A DNA stretch of 64,000 nucleotides from Collimonas fungivorans (GTDB lineage: Bacteria > Pseudomonadota > Gammaproteobacteria > Burkholderiales > Burkholderiaceae_D), in NCBI RefSeq assembly GCF_001584145.1, contig NZ_CP013232.1, positions 620,001-684,000 on the forward strand, written 5' to 3'. Below are positions 48,750 through 58,499 of this stretch, one piece after another (positions within the stretch are counted from its first letter, which is position 1; the number at the start of each line of letters is the position of its first letter). Made by a program: the position numbers and the translations under genes. The notes under the pieces were generated by a model that was given only the letters and a program-made list of their open reading frames with translations, ran no database searches and was not told the origin of the DNA.

Positions 48750-49499
48750 ATGACTAATCTTATTGGTAAGGTCGCCGTCGTTACAGGCGCATCAAAGGGC
48801 ATTGGCGCAGGAATTGCAAAAGGACTTGCGGCAGAAGGCGCCACAATTGTGGTCAATTATTTATCCGACCAAGCGGCCGCCGGCCGCGTGGTAGAGGAAA
48901 TCGTTAGAAGCGGCGCTAAAGCCATCGCGGTCCAGAGTGACGTCTCGAAGACGGCTGACGTGAAGCGGCTCTTCGACAAGACTTTGGAGTCATTCGGCCG
49001 GCTCGACGTCCTGGTCAACAATGCCGGCATTTACAGGTTCGGGGCCATTGATGCATTCAGCGAGGAAGACTTCCACGACCAGTTCAATGGCAACGTATTG
49101 TCGGTCTTCCTGGCAACCCAAGAGGCAGTAAAGCACTTTGGCCCCGAGGGCGGTAGCATCATCAACATCGTGACCGCCGGAGTTTCGCTCAACGGGCCCT
49201 ATTCGTCCGTCTACGCCGCTACGAAGAGTGCGGTGGTAACGATTACGCGCGTCCTGGCAAAGGAGCTTGGTAGTCGGAAGATTCGCGTCAACGCCATTGC
49301 CCCAGGTAGCACCGAGACCGAAGGTGCGCAACAAGCGGGCTTCCTCGGTTCTGAGATGGAAAAGCAAATGATTGCAGCAACACCGCTGGGTCGCCTTGGC
49401 AAGCCGAGTGACATTGCTCCCGTCGCTGTATTTCTGGCTTCCGACGAGTCAGGCTGGATCAGCGGCGACACGATCTTCGTGTCCGGTGGCTTGAAGTAG
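48750..49499 (+). CDS. Short-chain dehydrogenase/reductase (FabG-like)
   Basis: 249 residues, classical SDR. Cofactor motif TGASKGIGAGIAKGL at the N-terminus, NNAG near 90, catalytic Ser and the YAATK pair (Tyr-x3-Lys) near 154, and ISGDTIFVSGG at the C-terminus. AAGGA precedes the ATG. NAD(P)H-linked oxidoreduction of a small carbonyl or alcohol is expected; substrate unknown. Probably controlled by the divergent LysR regulator. Confidence 0.93.
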   Translation: MTNLIGKVAVVTGASKGIGAGIAKGLAAEGATIVVNYLSDQAAAGRVVEEIVRSGAKAIAVQSDVSKTADVKRLFDKTLESFGRLDVLVNNAGIYRFGAIDAFSEEDFHDQFNGNVLSVFLATQEAVKHFGPEGGSIINIVTAGVSLNGPYSSVYAATKSAVVTITRVLAKELGSRKIRVNAIAPGSTETEGAQQAGFLGSEMEKQMIAATPLGRLGKPSDIAPVAVFLASDESGWISGDTIFVSGGLK

Positions 49500-49704
49500 A
49501 TATTGTGAGGTCCGGTCCCTTGGCTGGTCATTTTTAAGCGAAGCTTTCAGCCTTAAAGGGCGGCGCATTTTCTTGCGCCGTCCCGCCCTAGGGGAGAGTT
49601 AGAGATCACACTTCGATTTGATATGTAACAAGTATCCGACACCCAGTTTATAGATCATCAATCCCTTTCTTTTTTTTCTGAACGCTATGCATAGGTATTG
49701 CGCC
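49500..49704. other. Intergenic region with an imperfect GC-rich hairpin
   Basis: At about 49555-49589 a stem can form between GGGCGGCGC and GCGCCGTCCCGCCC. It has no T-tract of note; a weak terminator between converging genes is possible. Confidence 0.4.
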
Positions 49705-50928
49705 TCATCTACGCTGGAATGCATCTTCGCCCGCCAGCGTTGCGATAGATTCGTAGTAATCCCATTCGCTACTCGACTGCGCCGGCGCTTTAACGCGAAG
49801 GAGATGCATGTCGTGCAGCAAGATTCCATCTTCGCGTAGTCGGCCTTTCTTAATATACATATCGTCAAATGACACGCGCCGCAGATGTGTAAGCACGTTA
49901 CCAAGATCGGTCGTACCAGTCGCAGCGACCGCTTTCAGGTATTGGAGCGCTGCCGAGTAGTCGGCAGCATGGAGCGAAGAAGGCATCCGTTGCCGACGAG
50001 CGAAGAATCGCTCGGCCCAGCGACGTGTATCTGCATCGCGAGTCCAGAACCAGCTGTCCGCAAGGTACAGCCCTTGTGCCTTCGCCAATCCCATGTGGTG
50101 GATGTCGTCGATGAAGGTGAGGAGACCAACGAGTTTCATCCTCTGCGCCAGCCCCAGCGTATCGACCGCCGCCATCGCTTTTAGCAACTCTGCATGGCCA
50201 TTCGCGAGTCCTATTACTTGGGCATCGCTATCGAGCGCTAATTTCAAGTAGGGAACGAAGTCATCCGCATCGTGCGGGTTGATGGCCGTGCCAACGACTA
50301 TGCCACCAGCAGCCCTGACCGCAGCGCTTCCGTGCTCCTGGAGTTCCCTCCCGAACGGATAGTCGGCGGTGACATAGAACCACCGCCGTAGTCCTTGGTG
50401 CGTCAACAGCACGCCAGGCACAGTGGCAAGCGCGCCGGTATCGTAGGCGTATTGAATGATCGCGGGGTTGGCACGCTCACGCGTCTGCACAGAGGTGCCC
50501 GCCCCCACGACAAAAACCAGTTTGCCATGCTCCGCAGCAATCGCAGTCATCGCCAGACTCGTATCTGAGTTGACGCCGCTGATCAACATGTCCACGCCGT
50601 CGTGCGCGCACCACTGACGCGCGATCGCGGCAGCGCGCTGTGGGTCGTTCTGGTGATCGCCAAGAACAAGTTCTACGCGTCGGCCGGCAACAGTTTCGCC
50701 CATGTCTTCGATCGCCATGCGGATAGCTTCAGCGCCAGCGGGACCGTCCACCTCCTGATACGGACCAGAAAGATCGGTGCAAAAACCGATACGGATCGGA
50801 TTGCCAGCCGCGGGCGAAGCCCGTTGCGCCCACGAGAGCTGTGGCAGTATTCCGGCAACCATTGCAGCAGAGCCTATCTTGATGGCTTGGCGTCGGCCCA
50901 TCATTGTTTTCTTGTTATGGTTTTTCAT
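49705..50928 (-). CDS. Branched-chain-amino-acid-type ABC substrate-binding protein
   Basis: About 407 residues from ATG 50928 (GGGAG site); the longer frame to 51057 reaches the divergent LysR gene and is unlikely. The N-terminus has a twin-arginine-like export signal (GRRQAIKIGSAAMVAGILPQ, cleavage near SWAQ). The mature part is a LivJ/AmiC-type binding protein: IRIGFCTDLSGPYQEVDGPA, VELVLGDHQNDPQRAAAIAR and FYVTADYPFGRELQEHG. No permease or ATPase gene is adjacent, so it is an orphan that must borrow a transporter or act as a sensor component. The divergent LysR gene is its likely regulator. Confidence 0.9.
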   Translation of the reverse strand: MKNHNKKTMMGRRQAIKIGSAAMVAGILPQLSWAQRASPAAGNPIRIGFCTDLSGPYQEVDGPAGAEAIRMAIEDMGETVAGRRVELVLGDHQNDPQRAAAIARQWCAHDGVDMLISGVNSDTSLAMTAIAAEHGKLVFVVGAGTSVQTRERANPAIIQYAYDTGALATVPGVLLTHQGLRRWFYVTADYPFGRELQEHGSAAVRAAGGIVVGTAINPHDADDFVPYLKLALDSDAQVIGLANGHAELLKAMAAVDTLGLAQRMKLVGLLTFIDDIHHMGLAKAQGLYLADSWFWTRDADTRRWAERFFARRQRMPSSLHAADYSAALQYLKAVAATGTTDLGNVLTHLRRVSFDDMYIKKGRLREDGILLHDMHLLRVKAPAQSSSEWDYYESIATLAGEDAFQRR

Positions 50929-51056
50929 GTTGTTACTCCCAATGTCATTGATAAAATACGCATTTGATACATTCGATATTGCGTAGTCTAAAGCCCGAGG
51001 GAAAATAGATAAATCCACGTACAATGAATTCATTAAACGTAATAATCGAATAATCA

Positions 51057-51950
51057 ATGGATCGCTTCCTTACCATGCAGTTGTTCGTCCAGGTGGCCGA
51101 GCTGGAAAGCTTCAGGAAGGCTGCGGACCGCCTCGGTATGCCTCCATCAAGCGCCAGTACGGCTATCCAGGCTCTCGAGCGGCAGGTCGGCGTACGATTA
51201 TTTCAGCGGACGACCCGACGAGTGAAGCTGACGGCGGAAGGCTCGCAGTACCTCGAAGCCTGTACCCGGGTGCTTGCCGATCTGAATGACACGGACGCCC
51301 TGTTCACAGGTCCAAAAAATAATCCTCGTGGAGTTGTCCGGGTTGACCTGCCGGAGCGACTTGCGCGTTTGGTCATCATTCCTGCCCTGCCTGCGTTCGT
51401 CAGGCGTTATCCGGATATTCAGATCCGGCTGGCCACGCGTGGCCAGCTGGTCAACCTAGTGGGTGAAGGCGTCGATTGCGCAGTACGTGTCGGCTATTTG
51501 GCGGATTCGGCGTTGGTAGCAAGGGGCATTGGCATGCTCGAGCAGATCAACTGTGCGGCGCCTGCCTATCTGGCGGGTCAAGGCACACCGCACACGGTGG
51601 CCGACTTGCAGCATCACCTTACAGTGAATTATTTTTCCGATCGTACTGGCAGCAACCTGCCATGGGAATATGTCGAACAAGGCCAGACAAAAACGGTAAG
51701 GACGCGCGCCGCCATTTCAGTCAGCAGCAGCGAAGCTTACGTTGCGTGTTGCCTCGCTGGCCTTGGTCTCGCCCAGTTACCTCGCCGCACGATAGAAGAC
51801 CATCTCGCAAATGGCGAACTCGCTGAAGTGATGCCGAACTATCGAGCCGCACCTTTACCGGTGTCGGTTGTTTATCCGCACCAGCGTCAGCTGGCTCCGC
51901 GTGTGCGCGCGTTCGTCGATTGGGTTGCCGAGGTCTTGGCGTCAACCTGA
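51057..51950 (+). CDS. LysR-family transcriptional regulator (CrgA-like group)
   Basis: 297 residues with the N-terminal LysR helix-turn-helix (FVQVAELESFRKAADRLGMP, then PSSASTAIQALERQVGVRLF) and a long effector domain (NLVGEGVDCAVRVGYLADSA, ACCLAGLGLAQLP). The pattern is that of the large proteobacterial group including CrgA-type regulators. Divergent from the substrate-binding-protein gene with about 130 bp between, which holds both promoters. Confidence 0.93.
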   Translation: MDRFLTMQLFVQVAELESFRKAADRLGMPPSSASTAIQALERQVGVRLFQRTTRRVKLTAEGSQYLEACTRVLADLNDTDALFTGPKNNPRGVVRVDLPERLARLVIIPALPAFVRRYPDIQIRLATRGQLVNLVGEGVDCAVRVGYLADSALVARGIGMLEQINCAAPAYLAGQGTPHTVADLQHHLTVNYFSDRTGSNLPWEYVEQGQTKTVRTRAAISVSSSEAYVACCLAGLGLAQLPRRTIEDHLANGELAEVMPNYRAAPLPVSVVYPHQRQLAPRVRAFVDWVAEVLAST

Positions 51951-52312
51951 ACCTATCGATGCTCGCCAGTTTGTTTGCGCGCGCCTCTGGAATCAATTCT
52001 GGTAGTTGGGCGCGATTGTTCAACAAGGTAGTTCCAGACCGCCACAATCCCAATTACGACTGCGTGGATTTAATGGCAATAATTGGGAACCGGGAAGCTC
52101 TTTTTATTTCTGAAAAGTCTGCCCGTCGAGCCCAATCCGCAAATGAAATTAACAGATAATTCTCGTTGCGTAATCTGCAAATGATTGAATGTTTTTTATG
52201 CAACGAGAGCGGCTCGTGAATTAGCCTCCGTAGAAACCACGGATTTGTGAAGCCGCCTGTATCCGTCAGCCTAGTGAGTACATTCGAGATTACCGCTGGC
52301 GATGATGCCTGC
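51951..52312. other. 360-bp gap
   Basis: No gene recognised; no clear repeat or terminator. Confidence 0.4.
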
Positions 52313-52555
52313 TTACTTCTCACGGTAAAAAGTCATTCCGCCATGATGGAGTTCGTCGTTGCTGACAAAGGTGCCGTCTGCCGTGAATCCTGTGTCGTCC
52401 CAGTAGTCAACATGGTTGCCTTTTACTTCATACCGGCCTTGATACATACTCTTTTTGGCGCCCCGTGCCTCGTCATAGCGTCCGTTTGATAGCAGTTCCT
52501 GGCGTATTTTGCCGTCTTTGGTGACCCACATGCCGACGTAAGAATGTTTCTTCAT
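52313..52555 (-). CDS. Atu4866-domain small protein
   Basis: 80 residues: SYVGMWVTKDGKIRQELLSN, YEVKGNHVDYWDDTGFTADG and LHHGGMTFYREK fit the Atu4866 family of small beta-rich proteins of unknown function. No signal peptide. It is 130 bp downstream of the aldo/keto reductase gene on the same strand and may be co-transcribed; this family commonly accompanies such oxidoreductases and AraC regulators. Confidence 0.8.
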   Translation of the reverse strand: MKKHSYVGMWVTKDGKIRQELLSNGRYDEARGAKKSMYQGRYEVKGNHVDYWDDTGFTADGTFVSNDELHHGGMTFYREK

Positions 52556-52685
52556 AGTAGTTTCGTAATCTGTTTTGTTTGTGGTCTATCTGTTAGTGAC
52601 CGACGCCGCCGTACGCACGTATCTGCTGCAGGCTGCGCCGATCAGGGGGACTGATTAGTCAGGTAGATGCGCTGCGAACCACGCT

Positions 52686-53756
52686 TCAGTTCCTGCCGGC
52701 CAGCTTGGCGCTACCGAAGATCAGCTGCTGGGCCATCGGGCGTCCGACAAAGCGCTCGGGAAAGATTGGTGCCGGCGCGCTAGCTTCATTCAGGCGAGCC
52801 AGTTGATCCTCACTCAGAGCCACTTCCAATGCGCCCAGATTGTCTTCCGCCTGTCTTAACGTACGCGCTCCGATGATGGGAGAGACGACGCCCGGATTGG
52901 TCAGCGTCCAGGCGATTGCGACTTGCGAACGAGAGACGCCCAGTTCCTCTGCGATTACACCGACCACATCGGCAATATCCAGGGAGCGCTGGTTGAGATG
53001 TCCCGACGATGCGATTACACCTTTGCGGCTGGTGGCAATATCCGCTCCGTTTTCATCGGAGAGATCGGCACGGCTATACTTACCGGTCAGAATGCCGCCG
53101 CCAAGCGGTGACCAAGGTAGCACGCCAAGTCCAAGGGCTTTTGCCATGGGCAGAAGCTCATGTTCCACGGTTCTTTCCACCAGGCTGTACTCGATCTGCA
53201 GCGCAACCAGCGGCGACCAACCCCGAAGATCGGCCAAAGTTTGCAGTTCTGCCACGCGCCAGGCCGGCGTATTGCAGATACCCAAATAGAGAATCTTTCC
53301 CGTACGTACCAGATCGTCCAGCGCACGCATTACTTCATCGGGCCTGGTCGTGAAGTCCCAAGCATGAACGTACATCAGATCAATACGATCCGTGTCCAGT
53401 TGGCGCAGACTGGTTTCGACCGATCGCACGAGATTGAAACGGTGGTTGCCGCCGGAGTTGATATTGGCCATATCACGGGCCATCGTGAACTTAGTGCCAA
53501 GTACGATCTGGTCGCGCTTGCCTTTCATAAAGCTGCCTAGAATTCGCTCGGAGGCCCCGTTCGTATAGTTGACGGAAGTATCGATGAAGTTGCCGCCGCG
53601 ATCCACGTAGGTATCAAAGATGCGCCTTGCCTCTGCATCATCGGCTCCCCAGCCCCAATCGGAGCCGAAGGTCATCGTGCCAAGAGACAGCGGTGAAACA
53701 CGAAGGCCGGAGCGCCCGAGAAGGCGGTAATGGTTAAGCGAGGTCGGTGTGGTCAT
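52686..53756 (-). CDS. Aldo/keto reductase
   Basis: 356 residues from ATG 53756, just downstream of an AGAGAG site; an upstream in-frame start at 53861 is unlikely. NADP-dependent TIM-barrel reductase. The catalytic tetrad can be read as Asp and Tyr in DTSVNYTNGASE, Lys in VLGTKFT and His in LMYVHAWD. The N-terminus LGRSGLRVSPLSLGTMTFGS and C-terminal VSPIIGARTLRQAEDNLGAL (cofactor binding) are standard. Divergent from the AraC gene, the usual regulator/target layout. Physiological carbonyl substrate unknown. Confidence 0.93.
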   Translation of the reverse strand: MTTPTSLNHYRLLGRSGLRVSPLSLGTMTFGSDWGWGADDAEARRIFDTYVDRGGNFIDTSVNYTNGASERILGSFMKGKRDQIVLGTKFTMARDMANINSGGNHRFNLVRSVETSLRQLDTDRIDLMYVHAWDFTTRPDEVMRALDDLVRTGKILYLGICNTPAWRVAELQTLADLRGWSPLVALQIEYSLVERTVEHELLPMAKALGLGVLPWSPLGGGILTGKYSRADLSDENGADIATSRKGVIASSGHLNQRSLDIADVVGVIAEELGVSRSQVAIAWTLTNPGVVSPIIGARTLRQAEDNLGALEVALSEDQLARLNEASAPAPIFPERFVGRPMAQQLIFGSAKLAGRN

Positions 53757-53994
53757 GATCGTTCTCTCTGTATGGATGTGATTGATTTGAGGAGCTTTCT
53801 GCGTAGCACTGCTGTTCAGCCAGGCCCTTGGCAAGGACCACAGGGCCGGGTTGAAAAGCAATCTTCGCTTGGGTCTATTCTCTTGATTTCAGGGGGAGCA
53901 CCGGTAGACGGAATTTCCGGTAAACTTGCACGATCGTCCGAAGCCGATCAAAAAACAGACCTTCGGATACTAGAAATTTGTGGAATAAAGCCCT

Positions 53995-54996
53995 ATGTCT
54001 CAAATTGATCTGTTCAGGAATGTAATCGCCCGGCATGCGCTGGTGGACGGCACTTTTGAATGCGCCCTGCCCGGAGTGAAGCTGATCCGCTATTCGGCGC
54101 CGACAATGCCGATGCCAGTTATTTACGAGCCGACAGTATGTTTCGTTGCACAGGGACGCAAGCGTGCCTCGCTGGGCACCAGCGTCTTTTACTATGATCC
54201 GGCCAGCTATCTGGTGGCATCGGTCGGGCTTCCTGTCGTGGGCACCGTTGTCGAGGCGACTTCGGAGCATCCCTACCTGTGCCTGCAACTTGATCTCAAC
54301 TCCCCGGAGCTCACGGAGCTGGCGTTGAAGCACCCTCGTCAGGGAGGGGGTGCCGTCCCGGCGGGGCTTAGCCTCAATGAAATGACTTCGGGCCTTCTCG
54401 ATGCCGTCATACGCCTCGTCACGCTACTGGACACGCCTGATGATCTTGAGGCGCTGGGGCCGCTGGCGGTGCGCGAGGTCTTCTATCGGCTGCTTTCCGG
54501 GCCGAGCGGCGACGTCATTTACGCGATCACGCAGTCCGATAGCCGGCATGGGCAGATCGCGCGGACGATCCTCTGGATCAGGGCGCATTTCAAGGAGGTT
54601 TTTCGTATTGACGACATCGCCAAGATTGCCGGGATGAGTCGTTCGACGTTTCATGACCACTTCAAGGCCATTACGGCAATGAGCCCGCTGGAATTCAGAA
54701 ATCAGTTGAGAATGCAGGAGGCTCGCCGCCTGATGGTCAGTGACGGCCTCGATGCGGCGAGCGCGGGCTATCAGGTGGGCTACGATAGTCCCTCCCAATT
54801 TAGCCGCGACTATCCTCACGCGAACGTTGGTGAGATGTTCGGAATTCTTGGTCAGCGACTCTTGTCGTTTGAAATGCAGCCAACCCCGAGAGGTAGCAAA
54901 GTTATTTTTAGTTTCGCCAATAATCAGAGTGTTCTAATTGAGGATGCGGATGACTGTAGCTCTTTTAGAGTCGGTGATTCCGAAGTTGTCCGATAG
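53995..54996 (+). CDS. AraC-family regulator with altered C-terminus
   Basis: 333 residues. An AraC-type N-terminal domain (YEPTVCFVAQGRKRASLG, YDPASYLVASVGLPVVGTVV) is followed by the double helix-turn-helix (IDDIAKIAGMSRSTFHDHFK, FRNQLRMQEARRLM). After GYDSPSQFSRDY the sequence departs from the family (normally a short F/MFGxxPxxD end) and runs on for about 60 residues without similarity, which suggests a frameshift near 54815. Because the second helix-turn-helix is mostly complete, some DNA binding may survive. Likely controls the divergent aldo/keto reductase gene. Confidence 0.85.
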   Translation: MSQIDLFRNVIARHALVDGTFECALPGVKLIRYSAPTMPMPVIYEPTVCFVAQGRKRASLGTSVFYYDPASYLVASVGLPVVGTVVEATSEHPYLCLQLDLNSPELTELALKHPRQGGGAVPAGLSLNEMTSGLLDAVIRLVTLLDTPDDLEALGPLAVREVFYRLLSGPSGDVIYAITQSDSRHGQIARTILWIRAHFKEVFRIDDIAKIAGMSRSTFHDHFKAITAMSPLEFRNQLRMQEARRLMVSDGLDAASAGYQVGYDSPSQFSRDYPHANVGEMFGILGQRLLSFEMQPTPRGSKVIFSFANNQSVLIEDADDCSSFRVGDSEVVR

Positions 54997-55135
54997 TCCC
55001 TTACCGACTTCGATGAAACAGTATTTTGAACGTCCGCAAAAGGTTAAGAAGCCAATCGGAAACTGCCGGCCAGTACCGACCGGTCGCGGTTGTCATTAGG
55101 TTCTCGTTGTAGCGCGAAGTTATACCGAATATGAA

Positions 55136-55456
55136 ATGAAAAACAACCGCGTACTGCAAAATTTCGGCTCATTCGCTATGGGTGCCTTTTCAGCATGGGT
55201 ACTCCCTTCGGCTTGGTTCCTTCACGTATTTCTGGTTCTTATAGGCGTTACACTTTTGTTTGGGATGCTTTGCACGACAGGTGTCGACGAGCCAAACAAA
55301 CTTCATCCAGTCACTAAAACAATATCGTTCCTGTTAATTAGCACAAGTAGGCCAAACGCCACCATCAAAGAACGCTGGAATTTGCGGTTGTTTCTACTCT
55401 TGGCTGCTTGGGTACTGGGCATGGGCGTTGGTATAATTTTGCTGGCAAACGTTTAG
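55136..55456 (+). CDS. Small hypothetical membrane protein
   Basis: 106 residues with about three hydrophobic segments (AMGAFSAWVLPSAWFLHVFL, VLIGVTLLFGML, LFLLLAAWVLGMGVGIILLA). No family recognised. No good ribosome site, and a two-codon ATG AAA TGA frame overlaps the start at 55131. Real but unassigned is my best guess. GC is lower than in the housekeeping block to the right. Confidence 0.5.
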   Translation: MKNNRVLQNFGSFAMGAFSAWVLPSAWFLHVFLVLIGVTLLFGMLCTTGVDEPNKLHPVTKTISFLLISTSRPNATIKERWNLRLFLLLAAWVLGMGVGIILLANV

Positions 55457-55869
55457 GGGCCGATATATACAACGCCAACGCCTCGGAACCGCCGAAATAA
55501 CATGTTGAGTGTCTGCTTTGGAGAAACTCGACTGGCGGCTTAGGGTCGTGAGCCGCCTGCCAGGTTTATGAAAACCAGCCGTTCGTTGAGAAATTTCTGG
55601 CCCCGACCGGTCTACTCGTCTAAGCCGCTCTTCGTTCCAAGATAGTGGAGGAGCGCCTTTTTATAGGACTGTTTGAAGTCACATCGAAGCCCCGTGATCG
55701 CAAGTAGTCTGGAGCAGACCTTTGTCGGTATTGCTCGACTGGCTACTGCTGACAGATAGCATGCTTTGCTATGAATGGCGCGTATCTATCCACGACATAA
55801 CGTCGTATTGAAACCGGTCACCACCTCACAGATGCAGCGAGATATACGTCGCCGAAAAGCGCGTATCGA
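55457..55869. other. Non-coding stretch before glmS terminus
   Basis: About 410 bp with no gene recognised. It ends in three 20-bp direct repeats (separate entry). Confidence 0.4.
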
Positions 55870-55929
55870 TGTTTTCGACTTTAATGTCTTGTTTTCGACT
55901 TTAATGACCTGTTTTCGACTTTAATTGTA
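55870..55929. repeat. Three 20-bp tandem direct repeats
   Basis: The unit TGTTTTCGACTTTAAT plus four variable bases occurs three times at an exact 20-bp period (55870, 55890, 55910). Short arrays of this kind form the ends of IS21-type elements, and IS21 remnants exist elsewhere in the window, so this may be a surviving element end. It lies 30 bp beyond the glmS stop. Confidence 0.9.
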
Positions 55930-55958
55930 AGGAATAGGCGCGGCTTTGCTAGGGTATC

Positions 55959-57776
55959 CTACTCGACAGTAACCGACTTTGCCAGGTTACGCGGCTTATC
56001 CACATCGGTCCCCCGCGCCAGCGCCGTGTGATACGCCAAGAGCTGTAGCGGCACGACGTGCAGGATAGGCGATAGCAAGCCATAATTTTCCGGCAAGCGG
56101 ATCACATGCACGCCATCGCTCGACTTGATGTGCGAATCGGCATCGGCAAAAACATAGAGCTGGCCGCCGCGTGCGCGCACTTCCTGCATGTTCGATTTCA
56201 GCTTCTCGATCAGCGTGTCGTTTGGCGCCACGGTCACCACCGGCATTTCTTCCGTCACCAGCGCCAGCGGGCCGTGCTTGAGTTCGCCGGCGGCGTAGGC
56301 TTCGGCGTGGATGTAGGTGATTTCCTTGAGCTTCAACGCGCCTTCCAGCGCAATCGGATAGTGGATGCCTCGGCCCAGGAACAGGGCGTTTTCCTTGCGC
56401 GCGAAGGCTTCGGCCCAGGCCACGATATGCGGTTCCAGCGCCAGCACGCTTTGCAGTGCGGCGGGCAGGTGGCGCATGGCTTTCAGGTGGGCGGCTTCTT
56501 CTTCGTCGCTGAGGCGGCCCTTGCTTTGCGCCAGCGCCAGGGTCAGCAGGAACAGCGCCGCCAGTTGGGTGGTAAAGGCCTTGGTCGAGGCGACGCCGAC
56601 TTCGACGCCGGCGCGGGTGATATAGGCCAGTGCGCATTCGCGCACCATGGCGCTGGTGGCGACATTGCAGATGGTCAGCGTATGTTGCATGCCTAGTGAC
56701 CGCGCATGTTTGAGCGCGGCCAGGGTGTCGGCGGTTTCGCCGCTTTGGGTGATGGTGACCACCAGCGAATTCGGATTCGGCACGCTGTCGCGGTAGCGGT
56801 ATTCGCTGGCGATTTCGACGTTGACCGGGATCCTGGCGACCGATTCGATCCAGTACTTTGCAGTCAGGCCGGCATAGTAGCTGGTGCCGCATGCCAGGAT
56901 CAGGACCGAATCGATCTGCTTGAACACATTGAAGGCGCCGTCGCCGAACAACTCCGGCATGATGCCGGTGATGCCTTCCAGGGTGTCGGCAATGGCCCGC
57001 GGCTGTTCGAAGATTTCTTTCTGCATGTAGTGCTGATACGGTCCCAGCTCAACTGCGCTGCTGTAGGCATGCACGGTCTTGACTTCGCGCTCGACCGCCT
57101 TGCCGGCGGCGTCGACGATCCAGACCCGCTGCAATTGCAGGTCGACTACGTCGCCTTCTTCCAGGTAAATGATCTGGTCGGTGGTGCCGGCCAGCGCCAT
57201 GGCGTCGGAGGCGACGAAGTTCTGGCCTTTGCCGATGCCGACGATCAATGGCGAACCCTGGCGGGCGGCGACCACGCGGTGCGGTTCGTCGACGCAGAAC
57301 ACGGCGATCGCATAAGCGCCGGTCAGGCGCTTCACGGCCTGCTGCACGGTGGCGAACAGGTCGCCGCTGTACATGTGGTCGACCAGGTGGGCGATGACCT
57401 CGGTGTCGGTCTGGCTTTCGAAATGATAGCCGGCGGCTTGCAGTTCGGCGCGCAGTTCGTCGTGGTTTTCGATGATGCCGTTGTGGACCAGGGCGATGCG
57501 GTCGCGCGAGAAATGCGGATGGGCATTGTGGGTGGCCGGCGCGCCGTGGGTCGCCCAGCGCGTATGCGCAATGCCGGTGAAGCCCGAGAGACTGGCTTTC
57601 TCGACCTGGATTTCCAGGTCGGCCACGCGCGAAGTGCTGCGCGAGCGCTGCAATTTGCCGTCTATATGCAAGGCGACGCCGCAAGAGTCGTAACCGCGGT
57701 ATTCGAGCCGCTTCAATCCTTCCAGCAGGATGGGGGTGACATTAATCTGGGCAACTGCTGCGACGATACCGCACAT
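55959..57776 (-). CDS. glmS: Glutamine--fructose-6-phosphate aminotransferase
   Basis: 605 residues, normal length. Makes glucosamine-6-phosphate from fructose-6-phosphate and glutamine, the first step toward UDP-GlcNAc for wall and lipid A. The N-terminal glutaminase has catalytic Cys after the initiator Met ([10 protein letters not shown]), plus [16 protein letters not shown] and [13 protein letters not shown]. Two SIS isomerase domains follow ([40 protein letters not shown]) and the C-terminus ends [12 protein letters not shown], where the penultimate region contributes Lys to the sugar site. Divergent from the Lrp gene; glmU lies just beyond. Confidence 0.98.
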   Translation of the reverse strand: MCGIVAAVAQINVTPILLEGLKRLEYRGYDSCGVALHIDGKLQRSRSTSRVADLEIQVEKASLSGFTGIAHTRWATHGAPATHNAHPHFSRDRIALVHNGIIENHDELRAELQAAGYHFESQTDTEVIAHLVDHMYSGDLFATVQQAVKRLTGAYAIAVFCVDEPHRVVAARQGSPLIVGIGKGQNFVASDAMALAGTTDQIIYLEEGDVVDLQLQRVWIVDAAGKAVEREVKTVHAYSSAVELGPYQHYMQKEIFEQPRAIADTLEGITGIMPELFGDGAFNVFKQIDSVLILACGTSYYAGLTAKYWIESVARIPVNVEIASEYRYRDSVPNPNSLVVTITQSGETADTLAALKHARSLGMQHTLTICNVATSAMVRECALAYITRAGVEVGVASTKAFTTQLAALFLLTLALAQSKGRLSDEEEAAHLKAMRHLPAALQSVLALEPHIVAWAEAFARKENALFLGRGIHYPIALEGALKLKEITYIHAEAYAAGELKHGPLALVTEEMPVVTVAPNDTLIEKLKSNMQEVRARGGQLYVFADADSHIKSSDGVHVIRLPENYGLLSPILHVVPLQLLAYHTALARGTDVDKPRNLAKSVTVE

Positions 57777-57938
57777 GGCTTTCCTCGTTGATTAGGTGAA
57801 TGGGCGTATCTTAGGCTAGCGCTTATGAAATAAGATTACTAAATATGTGTATATTTGACTGAATATTTCATTTTATAAATTGAATGAAATATTATTCCAT
57901 TTATACTTGAATTTATCTCATAAATTACATTTCCCATC

Positions 57939-58403
57939 ATGGATATCGTTCTGGATGACCTGGACAAGCGGATTTTGAATGCCTTGCAGGCCGATGCCGC
58001 CCAAACCAACCACCAGCTGGCGCAGCTGGTGCATGCCTCGCCGCCGACCTGCCTGCGGCGCGTCAAGCGCCTGACCGACGCCGGCATCATCCTGCGCCAG
58101 GTGGCGATTGTGGCGCCGGACAAGGTCGGCGCCGGCCTGACCGCGATTGTCGAGGTCACGCTGGACAACCAGGCGGCGGAACGTTTGCAGGAGTTTGAGC
58201 TTCTGGTGGCGGCTGAGCCTGCTCTATTGCAATGCTACCGGGTGTCGCCGGGGCCGGACTTCGTGCTGGTGGTGCAGGTGGCGGACATGGCGGCCTACCA
58301 TGCGCTGGCGCACCAGCTGTTTGCCGCGCAAAAGAATGTGCGCAATGTACGTACTTATTTTTCTATCCATCGCAGCAAGTTCGAGACCCGGCTAGCAGTA
58401 TAA
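57939..58403 (+). CDS. Lrp/AsnC-family transcriptional regulator
   Basis: 154 residues. The N-terminal helix-turn-helix (LDKRILNALQADAAQTNHQL, PPTCLRRVKRLTDAGIILRQ) is followed by an Lrp ligand-binding RAM domain (VEVTLDNQAAERLQEF, YRVSPGPDFVLVVQVADMAA). Binding of an amino acid would alter its oligomer. It is divergent from glmS and convergent with glmU; an AT-rich 130-bp region precedes it. Confidence 0.93.
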   Translation: MDIVLDDLDKRILNALQADAAQTNHQLAQLVHASPPTCLRRVKRLTDAGIILRQVAIVAPDKVGAGLTAIVEVTLDNQAAERLQEFELLVAAEPALLQCYRVSPGPDFVLVVQVADMAAYHALAHQLFAAQKNVRNVRTYFSIHRSKFETRLAV

Positions 58404-58408
58404 AAATT

Positions 58409-58491
58409 GTAGGGTGGGCAGATTTTCTGCCCACGCGGTAGGCGATTCTGGCATAAGCGACGGTCTGCGTGGGCACAGGTGCCCACCCTAC
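58409..58491. repeat. REP-like paired palindrome between converging genes
   Basis: GTAGGGTGGGCA at 58409-58420 is mirrored by TGCCCACCCTAC at 58480-58491. Inside lie TGCCCACGC (58428-58436) and GCGTGGGCA (58467-58475), so each side forms a hairpin and both sides form a larger inverted pair. It sits between lrp and glmU ends, as intergenic REP/Y-REP sequences do, and may act as a bidirectional transcription barrier. Confidence 0.9.
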
Positions 58492-58499
58492 CAGTTCAT

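Noticed and set aside
55870..55929. CRISPR-like short array
   Set aside because: Repeats are directly adjacent with only four variable bases, no true spacers and no cas genes.
56706..57791. Long open frame antisense to glmS (361 codons)
   Set aside because: Mirror frame of a high-GC gene; no family pattern, and glmS on the other strand is unmistakable.
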